A DNA stretch of 64,000 nt from Herbaspirillum sp. SJZ106 (GCF_006715495.1 NZ_VFNI01000004.1:439013-503012); one strand, 5' to 3'; positions 47,372 through 57,500 are shown, counted from the stretch's first letter. Translations and numbers: made by a program. The notes: a model not told the origin generated them from the sequence alone.

Positions 47372-48169
47372 TCACTGGTAAGTGGTCGCGATCTTCTGCG
47401 GCAGCGGCACGTTGAGCCATTTCTTGACGATGGCATTGAGTTCGCCGCTCTTCTTGGCGGCGGTGATGGTCCCGTTGACCTTGGCCAGCAGGGCCGGTTC
47501 GCCCTTGTTCAGGCCGACGCTGCAGCTCGATTCATGGATGATGTACTTGAGCACCGGCTTGTTGTTGGGCGCCTTCTCGCCCAGCGCATAGGCGACGAAG
47601 TCGCCGGTGCCCACCAGTTGCACCTGGCCCGAGACGTAGGCCGAGATCATGGCATTGTTGTCTTCATAGCGCTTGATGGTGGCGCTCTTGGGCGCGGTCT
47701 CGGTCAACTGGATGTCCTGGAAGGTGCCGCGAGCCACGCCCACGGTCTTGCCTGCCAGGTCGGCGGCGTTGGCGACCTGGACGGCAGCCACGCCGAACAC
47801 GCTGTTGTTGTAGGGCGCATAGGCTTGCGAGAAGTCGATCACCTTTTCGCGCTCGGCGCTCTTGCCCAGGGTGGAAATGACCAGGTCGGCCTTGTGCGTC
47901 TGCAGGTAGGCGATGCGGTTGGCGCTGGCCACCGGCACCAGTTGCACTTTGACCCCCATCTTTTGTGCGATCAGCCTGGCGACGTCGATGTCCAGGCCCT
48001 GCAATTGCAGGTCGGCGTTGACCGAGCCGAACGGCGCAAAGTCCTGCGGCACGCCGATGCGCACCACGCCGGCTTTCTGGATGTCGGCCAGGGCGTCGGC
48101 GCGGGCCTGTGCGGCGGTTGCGGACAACAGTCCGAAGGCGATTGCCAGCACCGGTTTGAGGGATTTCAT
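47372..48169 (-). CDS. Periplasmic amino-acid-binding protein of an ABC importer (orphan)
   Basis: 265 residues with signal peptide (LAIAFGLLSATAAQARA). Family 3 solute-binding fold: GVVRIGVPQDFAPFGSVNADLQLQGLDIDVARLIAQ, ADLVISTLGKSAEREKVIDFSQAYAP, GKTVGVARGT. It should bind a polar amino acid. No permease or ATPase gene is next to it. GGAG lies nine bases before the ATG at 48169. The frame is open far upstream (to 49159) only as an antisense shadow of the HDOD gene. Confidence 0.9.
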   Translation of the reverse strand: MKSLKPVLAIAFGLLSATAAQARADALADIQKAGVVRIGVPQDFAPFGSVNADLQLQGLDIDVARLIAQKMGVKVQLVPVASANRIAYLQTHKADLVISTLGKSAEREKVIDFSQAYAPYNNSVFGVAAVQVANAADLAGKTVGVARGTFQDIQLTETAPKSATIKRYEDNNAMISAYVSGQVQLVGTGDFVAYALGEKAPNNKPVLKYIIHESSCSVGLNKGEPALLAKVNGTITAAKKSGELNAIVKKWLNVPLPQKIATTYQ

Positions 48170-48481
48170 TACGTTGGTCTCCTTGAAGTTATGCATGCCG
48201 GGCAGGCTGCGCGGGCTTGCCCCATGGGTCCTGTGTCCGGAAGCGGATGGCCGCCGCGTTGGGCTGCATTGGCCGCAGCGGCCGCGGACGATAATACGCC
48301 TTATTCGGGCGTCGGGCACGCCGCGCGCATGCGCTTGCCGGGATGCATTTTTGCGATGGCGCATCGCAAAAAACAGGCGGATTCGGTATCCTAGGGCCAG
48401 TCCTATCGGGACGGTTGCGGATGATGGCAGTCGTCTTGAGATGATATTTCCATCCTGACAATCAACGAAGGCGATCAAAGA
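48170..48481. other. Divergent intergenic region
   Basis: 312 bases between the binding-protein and HDOD genes. No gene, known motif or terminator was recognised; promoters for both genes should lie here. Confidence 0.4.
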
Positions 48482-49414
48482 ATGTCGACCTATATCGAGC
48501 CCCATACATTTCGTGAACTGCAGGATTCGGAAGTATTGCCCGCGCCGTCCGGCGTGCGGCTCAATATCATGCAGATGTGCCAGCAAGAGGACATATCGCT
48601 GCCCGAACTGGTAGCGCAAGTGCAGGGCGACCCGGTGCTGGCCGGGCGCCTGATCCAGATCGCCAACATCCCCAATGTCAACAAAGGGCGCATGGTGGCG
48701 TCGGTCAACATCGAACTGCTGCTGCTGATCGGCCTGCACGCCGTGCGCCAGATGGCGCTGGCGATTTCGCTGACGGAGTCGGCGCGCCGCGGCGATTGCA
48801 AGGAATTCGACTACGACGCCTTCTGGAGCCGTTCCACGGCGATGGCATGCGCCGGCCAGGCGCTGGGCGAAATGCTGCAGGTGGCGCCGCCGGCGGAGAT
48901 GTTCACCAACGGCCTGTTGGCCGGCATCGGCCGTCTCGGCCTGGCCTCGGCGCGTCCCAAACGCTATGGCGAAGTGCTGCATGCCAAGCCGCAAGGGCAG
49001 CAATTGCTGGAACAGGAGCGGGCGGCTTTCGGCTTCGACCACCTCGACCTGGCGGCGGCGATGATGGAGGACTGGCATTTCCCCAAGCTGTTTTGCACCG
49101 CCGTCCTGCATCATGAAAATCCCGGGGCCTCGGGGTTGGATGAAGGCGATCGCCAGCAAATGCTGGCGCGCGTACTGGAACTGGCCGGCTGCGTGGCCGA
49201 TGTCTGCGTGTCCGACGCCGCGACCCGCAGCCGCTTGCTGCCCCGGCTGCTGCAGCTGGCCGCAGGCTTCTCGCTGCCGCTGTCGAGCGTGGAATACATC
49301 TGCTCAAGGGTTTCGTGGGATTGGAGCGACTGGGGCAAGCTGCTCAAGATTCCAACCCAGGTGCTTCCCGAGATCGGCGCCGAGATCGCCGCAGCGGCGC
49401 AACCGCCGGCCTGA
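48482..49414 (+). CDS. HDOD-domain signalling protein
   Basis: 310 residues. The HDOD domain (about residues 20-215) is recognisable from LPELVAQVQGDPVLAGRLIQIANIP, the central VNIELLLLIGLHAVRQMAL and the later FGFDHLDLAAAMMEDWHFPKLFCTAVLHHENP. HDOD proteins are catalytically inactive relatives of HD hydrolases and act in signalling, often linked to motility or stress. There is no EAL or response-regulator domain attached. Partner unknown. Confidence 0.85.
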   Translation: MSTYIEPHTFRELQDSEVLPAPSGVRLNIMQMCQQEDISLPELVAQVQGDPVLAGRLIQIANIPNVNKGRMVASVNIELLLLIGLHAVRQMALAISLTESARRGDCKEFDYDAFWSRSTAMACAGQALGEMLQVAPPAEMFTNGLLAGIGRLGLASARPKRYGEVLHAKPQGQQLLEQERAAFGFDHLDLAAAMMEDWHFPKLFCTAVLHHENPGASGLDEGDRQQMLARVLELAGCVADVCVSDAATRSRLLPRLLQLAAGFSLPLSSVEYICSRVSWDWSDWGKLLKIPTQVLPEIGAEIAAAAQPPA

Positions 49415-49889
49415 CTCCTGTGGACATCGGCTCGCAAATGGCGGCATGCCGTTCGCGACTTGTCGGAAGATTCGTTGGAAATTGGCACAATTCCCGATTT
49501 TGTATTTGAAGCGTCAGCCTTGGGTGCTAGTATGGCGCCGGCCTGGAGGTGGATGCCGGCCGCCGTTCGCCGCAGCTTGCGATACCGGCGCCACTCGTCA
49601 TCCCGGATGGTCGGCTCGCATTGAATGGCGGCCGCCGCTTGCGCTCCCGCGCATGTCACATCGTCCACTTCCGGCCCGGAATGCGGTCAGCCAGATGCCT
49701 GCGGCATCGTGTCCCATCCCTCCAAGAAACCGCGGCGCTTGCCGTCATCAATAACCAAAATAGCGTAGCGGGGAAATGCCATCGGCACCCCGCCTGTCTT
49801 GCCGGCTGCAGCGCGTGCGTTGCGGGGGAGCCGGGGGCATCCTGCCATGGATCGCCCGTTACGCTCATTGCTTTATGAACAGGTGGTTT
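49415..49889. other. Intergenic region before the outer-membrane protein gene
   Basis: 475 bases without a credible gene; frames on both strands are short and lack family resemblance. Nothing further is recognised. Confidence 0.4.
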
Positions 49890-50627
49890 ATGAAAAAAAT
49901 CCTGTGCGCCTCCTGGCTGCTCTGCGTAACGATGAATCAGGCCTTTGCCGCCCACCCGCTGGTCACCGACGACGCCGGCGTGCAAGGCGAGGGCCGCCAC
50001 CAGATCGAGGTCAACACCGACTGGAGCCGCCAGGCAGGCGACGCCGGCCATGTCGGCGCGTTCACCTATACCTATGGCGTGACCGACAAGCTGGACTTGT
50101 TCGCCAACCTGCCGCTGACCTTCCAATCGCCCGGCGGCACCGGAGTGGGCGACTACTCGCTCGGCGCCAAGTGGCGCTACTACGACCGGGACGGCCTGGC
50201 GCTGGCGTTCAAGCCGGAACTGTTCCTGCCCAGCGGCAATGAGGAAAAAAGCCTGGGCAACGGCAAGAGCGGCCTGGGACTGACCGCAATCGCGTCCTAC
50301 GAGCTTGGCCCCTGGACCCTGCACGGCAATGCCGGCCTGAATTACAACCGCTATCAACTCGACAGCGACGATCACGACAAGCGCAAGCTGGTATGGCGCA
50401 CTTCGGCAGCGGTCTGGTATGCGCTCGACGAACAGTGGCGGCTGGTGGCCGACACCGGCGTCGCGCAGAACGCCGAACGCGCCCGGCGCACCTGGCCGGC
50501 GTATGGCCTGGTGGGCCTGATCTGGTCGCCCAACGATACGGTCGACCTCGACATCGGCGCCAAATTCGGCCTGAACAAGGCGGAAGTCACGCGCCAGTTC
50601 GGCCTCGGCGTGACCCTGCATTTCTGA
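49890..50627 (+). CDS. Outer-membrane beta-barrel protein (transporter, MetA-phenol-pathway-like family)
   Basis: 245 residues with signal peptide MKKILCASWLLCVTMNQAFA and mature start AHPLVTDDAGVQGEGRHQIE. Alternating beta strands (LDLFANLPLTF, YSLGAKWRYY, LALAFKPELFLPSG) and a C-terminal Phe (GLGVTLHF) indicate a small outer-membrane barrel. The N-terminal TDDA-x-x-Q-G-x-x-E/Q motif is shared with a family of putative outer-membrane channels. AGGTGG stands before the ATG at 49890; ATG 49875 is an alternative. Substrate unknown. Confidence 0.85.
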   Translation: MKKILCASWLLCVTMNQAFAAHPLVTDDAGVQGEGRHQIEVNTDWSRQAGDAGHVGAFTYTYGVTDKLDLFANLPLTFQSPGGTGVGDYSLGAKWRYYDRDGLALAFKPELFLPSGNEEKSLGNGKSGLGLTAIASYELGPWTLHGNAGLNYNRYQLDSDDHDKRKLVWRTSAAVWYALDEQWRLVADTGVAQNAERARRTWPAYGLVGLIWSPNDTVDLDIGAKFGLNKAEVTRQFGLGVTLHF

Positions 50628-50731
50628 TCGCCGCCGGCCGGCTGTGCGGTGCAACATGCGATCGTCTGGAAAGCGCCGCCAAATCTGCTATCTTTGACCC
50701 TGGCACAGGGCCAAGCTTAAGGAGACGACAT

Positions 50732-50938
50732 ATGGATCTGGTAGAAAAATTCGATGCCAAAGGCAAGACCGGCGCGCCTTACCACGTAGAGGTGTACCAA
50801 ATCCAGCTGGACGAAGCGGGCACCTCCGCCGCAGCCGGCCAGCGCACCTACCAGCTGACCGACGGACGGGCGCTGGATCCTTTGTCGAATGAGAAGTTCA
50901 GGATCGTTCAAACGGGAGAGAAGATCTACCGCGTCTGA
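50732..50938 (+). CDS. Small conserved-looking protein, unknown function
   Basis: 68 residues, MDLVEKFDAKGKTGAPYHVE..., acidic to neutral, no signal or membrane segment. It looks like a compact beta-rich domain (YHVEVYQIQLDEAG, RTYQLTDGRALD, FRIVQTGEKIYRV). AAGGAG lies five to seven bases before the ATG and a terminator follows, so it is an independent and probably well-translated gene. The family is not recognised. Confidence 0.75.
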   Translation: MDLVEKFDAKGKTGAPYHVEVYQIQLDEAGTSAAAGQRTYQLTDGRALDPLSNEKFRIVQTGEKIYRV

Positions 50939-50967
50939 CCCCTTACTACTGGAACTGCTGGAAATGG

Positions 50968-51000
50968 AAAAAGCCGGCGCCGCGAGGCGGCCGGCTTTTT
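50968..51000. terminator. Bidirectional terminator
   Basis: AAAAAGCCGGC / GCCGGCTTTTT with an 11-base loop. It closes the 68-residue gene on the plus strand and the glycosyltransferase gene, the last of the two-partner-secretion locus, on the minus strand. Confidence 0.92.
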
Positions 51001-51028
51001 CTTTGGCGGCGTCCGGGACGAGCGGGGA

Positions 51029-52936
51029 TCAAGCTGGCGCATGTCCTGCGCCAGCCCGGCGGCGGCTCAAGTCGATCAAGGCATCGCCCAGCGACTCGGG
51101 CCGTCCTTCGAACAGGCGCTGCAGGTACTGCGGATCGGCCAGGTAGCGGCATAGCGCATCGCGTTCGCCGAAATCAGTGGCCATCCTCACCGCCGCCAGG
51201 ATGTAATCGTCCAGCGTGGCGGCGATCGTCCAGCCGGGCAAGCCGACGCGGCGGAACAGGCCTTCGTCGATATGCTCGAACACCTCCGGCCCGGTCTTGC
51301 ATACACCCGGCAAGCCGACCGTGAAGGCATCGATGATGCCGTTGGTATTGCCGAAGGGGAATGGCGAGAGGAACATGTCGCACTGGTTGAAGATGGACAG
51401 GTATTCCTGGTAAGGCTGGTGCGGATACACGCTGGCGCCGGGCACATAACGCAGGATCAGCCGTTGCAGCTGCGGGTACAGCAGGCCTTGCGCCTGGCCG
51501 ATCAGGAAGTGGAAACGCACCTGTTTCGGCGCTTGCCCGCCGGGCGGCTGCAGCGCCAGTTCGGCGATCTTCTGGCACGCCATCAGGAAGCGCGGATTGA
51601 GCTTCATCGTGGTGGCGGCGATGGCGATGTTGACGTAAGGCTTGTCGGTGCGCTCCAGCCTGGGCAGGTTGACGGGAATCGCCGAGGGGCGGTAGGGCTG
51701 GCCGTCGGCCGGCAGGCGCAGCAGCTTTTCGCTGAAGCAGGCCGGGTCGCCGACGAAGTCGTCTTCCACGCTGATGTAGTCGATGCGCCTGGAGTGCGTG
51801 GTCGCCGGGTGGCCCAGGGCGGCCACCTGCAAGGGCGCCACGCGCAGGTTGGCGGCGAACATGGTGATCGGGAACATGCCCACGCTGGGCATGTACAGCA
51901 CCCGCGGCCGGCGTTCGGCAGCCAGCGCGCGCAACTGGGCCAGGCAGGACAGCATGTCGCCGGGTTTCTCGAAGGCGACGAATTCATCGAACACCGCGCG
52001 CCCCAGCGCGTCGGTATTGGCCTCATAGCCGATGGCCACCACATGGAAGTGGCGGCGCGCCGCTTCCAGCGTCTTGGAATGGGTGCGGTAGATCGAATGG
52101 CCGCCGGAAAACCACTCCAGCAACACCAGCAGTACCGGCTTCCCGGCAGCGCCGGTCGATGCGCCGGCATTGTCACCTTCGTCGAAGTTGTCGATATCGC
52201 CGATGCCGGCCTCGCGCAGCTTCTTTTCGATCAGCACGTTGATGGCGCCCTTGATGCGGTGGCGCTGCGGCAGGTCGGCGTAGCTGCAATGCATGTAGAC
52301 ATCGTGCAGCACGGCGATGGGCAGGCCGTCCAGGCTGTCCAGTTCCTGCAGGCGCTCGGGCAGCCAGCCGAGCAGGGCTTCGCGCTTGGAATGCGCCGCC
52401 GGCGTGCCGAGAAAGCGCGGCGACAGCAGCGCCATGAACAAGGCCGCGGCCAGCGGCTTGTTCTGGCGCCACAGCATGTCCGCATCCAGCGGCAGTTCCG
52501 ACTCCGGCGAATACAGGATGCAGAATTTCACCAGGTCCAGCGGCTTGACCTGGAAGTCCTTGGCATCCGGCCCGCCCAGGTTGAGCGAGCGCAGGATGTG
52601 GTCGCAATTGATGAAAGGGCTGGCGCCGAACAGCGAGGACAGCCAGCGCTGGAAATTGATCAACTGCCCGAAACCGTCCGGGCTGATATGGAAGCTGGGG
52701 TCCGAGAACAGCGCCGAGATCGCGCTCGTGATCCGCGTGAGCACATGCTGCTCCAGCGCCGCGGCCGGCACCGCCGGCGAGACCGACAACGAGAAATTGC
52801 TGGCCAGCTTGCCGTAGTTGCGATCGATCAGCACCAGCAGGCGCACCAGCTCACGCGCGGCCGGTTCCTGCTGGCGCGAGTAGCAGAGGTATTCGAATTT
52901 TTCCAGCGAAAAAACGTCATCGGTGTTGGCCGTCAT
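51029..52936 (-). CDS. HMW1C-like N-glycosyltransferase (GT41)
   Basis: 635 residues, the usual size of HMW1C proteins (about 620). The N-terminal helical all-alpha domain (to about residue 240) precedes a GT-B fold with WFSGGHSIYRTHS (His about 279), PSVGMFPITMFAANLRVAPLQ, VAALGHPATTHS and FPFGNTNGIIDAFTVGLPG (about 525-545). In Haemophilus and Actinobacillus such cytoplasmic enzymes transfer glucose or galactose from UDP-sugars onto Asn of N-X-S/T in an adhesin. The target here is probably the TpsA in the same locus, which is rich in sequons. Start at ATG 52936 rather than 53008, which lies in a terminator. It is the last gene of the locus. Confidence 0.9.
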   Translation of the reverse strand: MTANTDDVFSLEKFEYLCYSRQQEPAARELVRLLVLIDRNYGKLASNFSLSVSPAVPAAALEQHVLTRITSAISALFSDPSFHISPDGFGQLINFQRWLSSLFGASPFINCDHILRSLNLGGPDAKDFQVKPLDLVKFCILYSPESELPLDADMLWRQNKPLAAALFMALLSPRFLGTPAAHSKREALLGWLPERLQELDSLDGLPIAVLHDVYMHCSYADLPQRHRIKGAINVLIEKKLREAGIGDIDNFDEGDNAGASTGAAGKPVLLVLLEWFSGGHSIYRTHSKTLEAARRHFHVVAIGYEANTDALGRAVFDEFVAFEKPGDMLSCLAQLRALAAERRPRVLYMPSVGMFPITMFAANLRVAPLQVAALGHPATTHSRRIDYISVEDDFVGDPACFSEKLLRLPADGQPYRPSAIPVNLPRLERTDKPYVNIAIAATTMKLNPRFLMACQKIAELALQPPGGQAPKQVRFHFLIGQAQGLLYPQLQRLILRYVPGASVYPHQPYQEYLSIFNQCDMFLSPFPFGNTNGIIDAFTVGLPGVCKTGPEVFEHIDEGLFRRVGLPGWTIAATLDDYILAAVRMATDFGERDALCRYLADPQYLQRLFEGRPESLGDALIDLSRRRAGAGHAPA

Positions 52937-52953
52937 CGGATCATCCAAAGAAT

Positions 52954-52994
52954 AAAAAAGGACGCACCCGGCATTGTGCCGCCGAAGTGCGTCC
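52954..52994 (-). terminator. Intra-locus terminator before the glycosyltransferase gene
   Basis: On the minus strand GGACGCAC / GTGCGTCC with an inner GC-rich stem, followed by six T. It ends 17 bases before the glycosyltransferase start and should lower its expression relative to the upstream genes. Confidence 0.8.
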
Positions 52995-53037
52995 GCCGCC
53001 AGCGCCACAGCCAGGCGTCAAATCTTCCTTTTGTCTT

Positions 53038-54579
53038 TTATTGGCCCAGCTTGTAGAACGCCTGGTCCAGTTTCTGCGAGGCCGCGGCCAGCTTGTCGCG
53101 CTGGCCCTTCAGCCACAGTTCGTCCTGCGCCAGGCGCGCGCGCTCGGCGCCCAGCATGCGCTCGACTTCGGCGCGTTGCGGGCCGCCCAGGCCGCGGCTG
53201 GACTCGATCATGTTCTGCGCCGTCAGCGCCTGGCGGAAACGCTCTTGCGTCAACGGGAACTGCGCATGGTCGAAATCGAAGGCCTTGAGCGCATCGCCGT
53301 AGATCTTCTGCACCTGGTCGAACGGGATGTCGGCCGGCTTGATCTTGTTGGTGCGGCCATAGGTCACGAGATCCGAGGCGAAGTGGTGGCCGACGCGGAA
53401 CGGCACATCCGAATCGCGCTGCAGGATGTCGGCCAGCTCGGTGGTGGTCGAGTAATCGGCATCCACCTCGGCCAGCGCGCGCGCCTTGTCGATCACCAGG
53501 TTGCTCATCAGGTCGGCCAGCTTGCCGAAGGAGTTGGCGGTCAGGTCCAGCGTCTTTTCCACCTGGTCGCGCTTGTAGTCGGGCATGCCGGGCGTGACGT
53601 TATGCGCTTCGACCTGGAAGGTCATGGCGCCGCCGACCACTTCGCTGGCCTGCAGGCGCAGCACGTTCAGGCCGTAAGGGTTGCGTTTCTGCGGCATGAT
53701 GCTGGAGGTGCCGGTCAGGCGGCCTTCGCGGATCATGATCCAGGGGTAAGGGTTGTGGTACTGGGTATGCATGTCCTGCACCAGGATGCCCATGGTCAGC
53801 GCGGCATTGCTGCAGATGCCGACCAGTTCCACGCCCATGTCCAGCGCGCCCAGCTGGGCGGCGTCATAAGAGTTTTCGACCGGGCCGTCGAAACCCAGCA
53901 GCTCGGCCAGCCGGTTGCGGTCGACCGGGAAACTGGAAGTACCCAGCGCGGCCGATCCCAACGGGTTCAGGTTCAGCCGCGCATAGGCTTCCTTGACGCG
54001 CGTGGCATCGCGCCCGAAAGCGGCCGCGAAGGCCAGCAGGTAGTGCGCGTAAGTGGTCGGCTGCGCCTGCACGCCGTTGGTGTAGGCGGGCACGATGGTA
54101 TCCAGGTTGTCCGCGGCCAGCTTGAGGAACACCGCCTTGGACTTGTTCATCTGCTCCATCAGGTTCAGCACGCGCTCGCGCTGCATCAGGCGCCGCGTGG
54201 TGGACAGGATGTCCTGGCGGCTGCGGCCGGAATGCATGCGCGAACCGTCCGGGCCGGCGTAGGCCAGGATCAGCGGCTCATATTGCAGGTAGTCGGCGGG
54301 ACGCTTGGCGCCGGGCTGGTCGCCATCCCTGATCACCTGGTCGACGGCCTTGACGATCTTCTTGCCCAGCGCCGGCGGCACGATCTTGTTCTCGATCGTC
54401 ATCACCGTCGAGGCCTTGTTCATTTCTCCCAGAAAGTAAAAGTAATCGTGCGGGCCGCCGCTGGCCTTGTCGGCGGCCAGGGCCGGCACCAGCGCCAGGG
54501 CGGCGAGGCTCAGTACAGCCAGCTGGCGCAGCTTGCCAGGGGTACGGGTCTGGATTGGGCGCAAATCATTGGTTTTCAT
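53038..54579 (-). CDS. Argininosuccinate-lyase-like protein with signal peptide
   Basis: 513 residues of the aspartase/fumarase superfamily. Regions: GSRMHSGRSRQDILSTT (113-129), AYTNGVQAQPTTYAHYLL (165-182) and TGTSSIMPQKRNPYGLN (289-305, the flexible loop with the catalytic Ser). Unlike biosynthetic ArgH it begins with a Sec-type signal (LAVLSLAALALVPALAAD; cleavage about residue 36), so it is probably periplasmic. The conserved Thr-His of ArgH (YTHLQRAQP) reads Thr-Asn (Asn168). It overlaps the TpsA stop by 14 bases. An exported C-N or C-O lyase of unknown substrate; adenylosuccinate lyase or 3-carboxymuconate cycloisomerase relatives are other options. Confidence 0.85.
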   Translation of the reverse strand: MKTNDLRPIQTRTPGKLRQLAVLSLAALALVPALAADKASGGPHDYFYFLGEMNKASTVMTIENKIVPPALGKKIVKAVDQVIRDGDQPGAKRPADYLQYEPLILAYAGPDGSRMHSGRSRQDILSTTRRLMQRERVLNLMEQMNKSKAVFLKLAADNLDTIVPAYTNGVQAQPTTYAHYLLAFAAAFGRDATRVKEAYARLNLNPLGSAALGTSSFPVDRNRLAELLGFDGPVENSYDAAQLGALDMGVELVGICSNAALTMGILVQDMHTQYHNPYPWIMIREGRLTGTSSIMPQKRNPYGLNVLRLQASEVVGGAMTFQVEAHNVTPGMPDYKRDQVEKTLDLTANSFGKLADLMSNLVIDKARALAEVDADYSTTTELADILQRDSDVPFRVGHHFASDLVTYGRTNKIKPADIPFDQVQKIYGDALKAFDFDHAQFPLTQERFRQALTAQNMIESSRGLGGPQRAEVERMLGAERARLAQDELWLKGQRDKLAAASQKLDQAFYKLGQ

Positions 54580-57500
54580 TGTCTTGGCTCTCTGTGGGTG
54601 ACTCGGAAGGGGAAAGGTTGTTGCCGGAGCGCTGGCCGGCGTCTGACGGATTGAGTTGCGCCAGGTCGATGCTGACCCGGTCGCCCTCGTTGCCGATCGG
54701 CGTCATGCGCATGGCCGCGGGCGGCGGGGCGATCCAGCCGTTGTTGAGCTGGTTGCTCTGCAGGAAGCCGGTGGCCGATGCGGTGCCGGTATCGGTCAGG
54801 ATGTTGCTGGCGATGCCGTCCAGGTTGCGCACTACGACGCCTTTGCCGATGGCGGCGATGGTGGTGATGTCGCCCGACTGGCCTATCGGCTTGCCATTGG
54901 CGGCACGGGCAGTAATGGACAGGATGCCATCGGTCACGCGCAGCGTGTTGGTGCCGCCGCTGAAACGCAGGCCATAGGCGCCATTGCTGGCGGCGCTGAT
55001 GTTCATGTTGCCGCTGCCGCCGGTGGCGATGGTATTGAAGCCGTTGCTGCCGGAGCCGACGAAGGAGATGCCTTCGCCCGAGCCGTTGCCGGTTCCCGAC
55101 AAGCTGATATTGCCGCTGCCCGACAGGATGGACACGCCATTGGCCGCCGCAGACGAAGCCGAGCGGATCAGGATGCCTGCGACGGAAGAGCCGGCGCCGC
55201 TGGTTCCGGTCAGCGCGATGTCGCCACTTACCGTGGCGATGGTGTTGGCGCTGGCGTTGCCGGACGGATAGAGGCTGATGCCGCCGCCATAGGCCGAGCT
55301 GCCGTTGAGCGCCACCGAACCGCTGCCGGTGGCGCGGATCGTGTTGACGCCGGTCTGCATGCCGATGCCGTTGCCATAGCCGCTGCTGCCGGTGATGGAA
55401 AGTTTGCCGTTCTCCACGCTGACGGTAGCGTTGCCGTTGCCATAGAAGGCCACGCCATTGCCCTGGTCGGCGGCGTTGCCGATGAGCGTGACGTTGCCGC
55501 TGCCGGTGGTGCCGATCACGTTGGTGACGGCCAGGATGGCGATGCCGTGGTCCAGTTCGGGAACATTGGGCGAATGAAAATTGCCGTTGAGCGTGATGTT
55601 GCCGCCCTGCGAGGTGATGCGGTTGGCCGAGGCGGTGCCGTTGCCGCCCAAGGCAATTGCATCCGAGGTGCCGACCGAATCGCCGGTCAGCGTGATATTG
55701 CCCGATACGGTGGCAACGTTCACCCCGAGCGAGCCGCCGGTCGAATTGAAGAAGATGCCGTAGCCGCCGAAGCTGTTGGTGCTGTTGCCGTTGATGACGA
55801 TGTCGCCACTGGTGGTGGCCAGGTTGATGGAGGCGTTGGCGCCGGAAGGGGCGATATCCACGCCGCGCCCCGAGGCGCTGGTGCCGTCCAGGCGCAACTG
55901 GCCGCTGCCGGCGCCGAGGTTGATGGCGGCATATTGGCCGCCGGCATCCAGCGAGAGGGCCTTGAAGGAGCCGCTGGTCGTGTTGACCTGCGTATTGCTG
56001 GACGTCAGCGTGACGTTGCCGGCGGTGCTGAGGACGTTGATCTGCGCGCCCGGCGCCGAGGCGGTGCCGTTGCCGGAAGCGATCAGCGCCAGGGACGGCG
56101 TGGTGCCGCCGGCACTGTTGCCGGTGATGGCGATGTTGCCGTCGGTGGCCAGGCTGATCGACGATGCCGCGCCGCTCGAATTGAGCAGGGTGCCATAGCT
56201 GCCGCCGCTATTGCCGGTGACGGAAATATTGCCGCCGGCAGAACGGATGCTGATATTGGAGCTGGCGCCGGAAGAGGCGATATCGACCCCGCGGCTGACG
56301 CTGCTGTTGCCGGTGATGGCGATATTGCCGCCGGCGGTGGCCGCCAGCGCCACCGCGCCGTTGCCCGATGCGGCCAGATAGACCCCGCGGCCGCTGCCGG
56401 AAAAGCCGTTGCCGTTGCCCTGGATGGTCAGGTTGCCGCTGCCCACGCTGATGTTTTGCGAAGAGGCGACGGCCGTGGAGCAGACCAGTACGCCATAGCC
56501 GGAAGTGGCATTGCCGCTGATGCTCACGTTGCCCGAGCCGGTGACGGCGATCGTGTTGCCGGTGCTGAAGATGCGGGTGGCGTTGCCGCTGCCCAGGTTG
56601 GTGCTGTCGATGCTGATCGAGCCGGCGCCGCTGGTGACGATCTTGCCGCCGCCGGTCAGCACAAAGGCTTCGCCCGTGCCGCTGGCGCTGGCCTGCAAGG
56701 CGACGATGGTGATGTTGCCGCCGCCGGCATCGAGGGTGCTGCCGGAGATTTGGGTGGCGTTGGCGGTGGCGCCGGCCGCCAGCGACGATGAGGTCGCCCC
56801 CCGGATGGTCATGCTGCCGCCGTTGGTGCTGATGTTGCTGCCGTTGGTGATGGCTACGCCGGCGCCATTGGAGACATTGGTGCTGGCATAGGAGCTGCCG
56901 GGCGAGACCGCGCCGCTGATGGTCAGGTTGCCGCCGTTGGTGGCGATGCTGGCGTTGTTGAGCGATACCGAACCGTTGCCGCTGTTGTTGAAGTTGGAAT
57001 ACAGCGAGACGTTGAGCGACTTGCCATCCGCGTTGGCGATACTGGTATTGGTCATCACGATGTTGCGGTGCGCCTGCAGCGTCAGCGTGGCATTGCCGAC
57101 CGCCTTCACGTTATCCAGCACGTTGATGTCGCCGGACGTGCCGCCGGCCGACGTGGTGCAGACCAGGATATTGGCGCCTTCGCTCAGCGAGGCGTTGAGC
57201 GTGGCCGAACTCAGGTTGGAACTGGCCGAACCGGATGAGGTGAACGGGCTGGTGCCGGTGGCGCCGCCGGCATTGGCGGCGCTGGTGATATTGATGTTGT
57301 ACGGGTCCAGCAGCCAGGTGCCGCCCTGGCCGGACGCCGCCGACAGGTTCACCGCGCCGAATACGTCGAGGTAGTGGCCCGAGGTTTCCACCAGCCCGCC
57401 GGCGCCGGTGCTGCCGCCCCCGGCCACGCTGATGTCGCCGTAGAAGCGGGTGCTGCCGGTCGACCACAGGATGACCTTGCCGCCGTTGCCCGAGGCGTGC

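Noticed and set aside
47372..49159. 595-codon minus-strand frame including the binding protein
   Set aside because: Only the last 265 codons are a protein; the rest is antisense to the HDOD gene and crosses the promoter region.
49478..49510. Sigma-54 promoter (TGGCAC ...) before the outer-membrane gene
   Set aside because: TGGCAC is present, but the required TTGC at a five-base spacing is missing (CCGAT instead).
54656..56791. Plus-strand frame of 711 codons rich in Gly, Ala and Asp
   Set aside because: Mirror of the Asn/Gly/Ser repeats of tpsA; no signal, start or neighbours support it.
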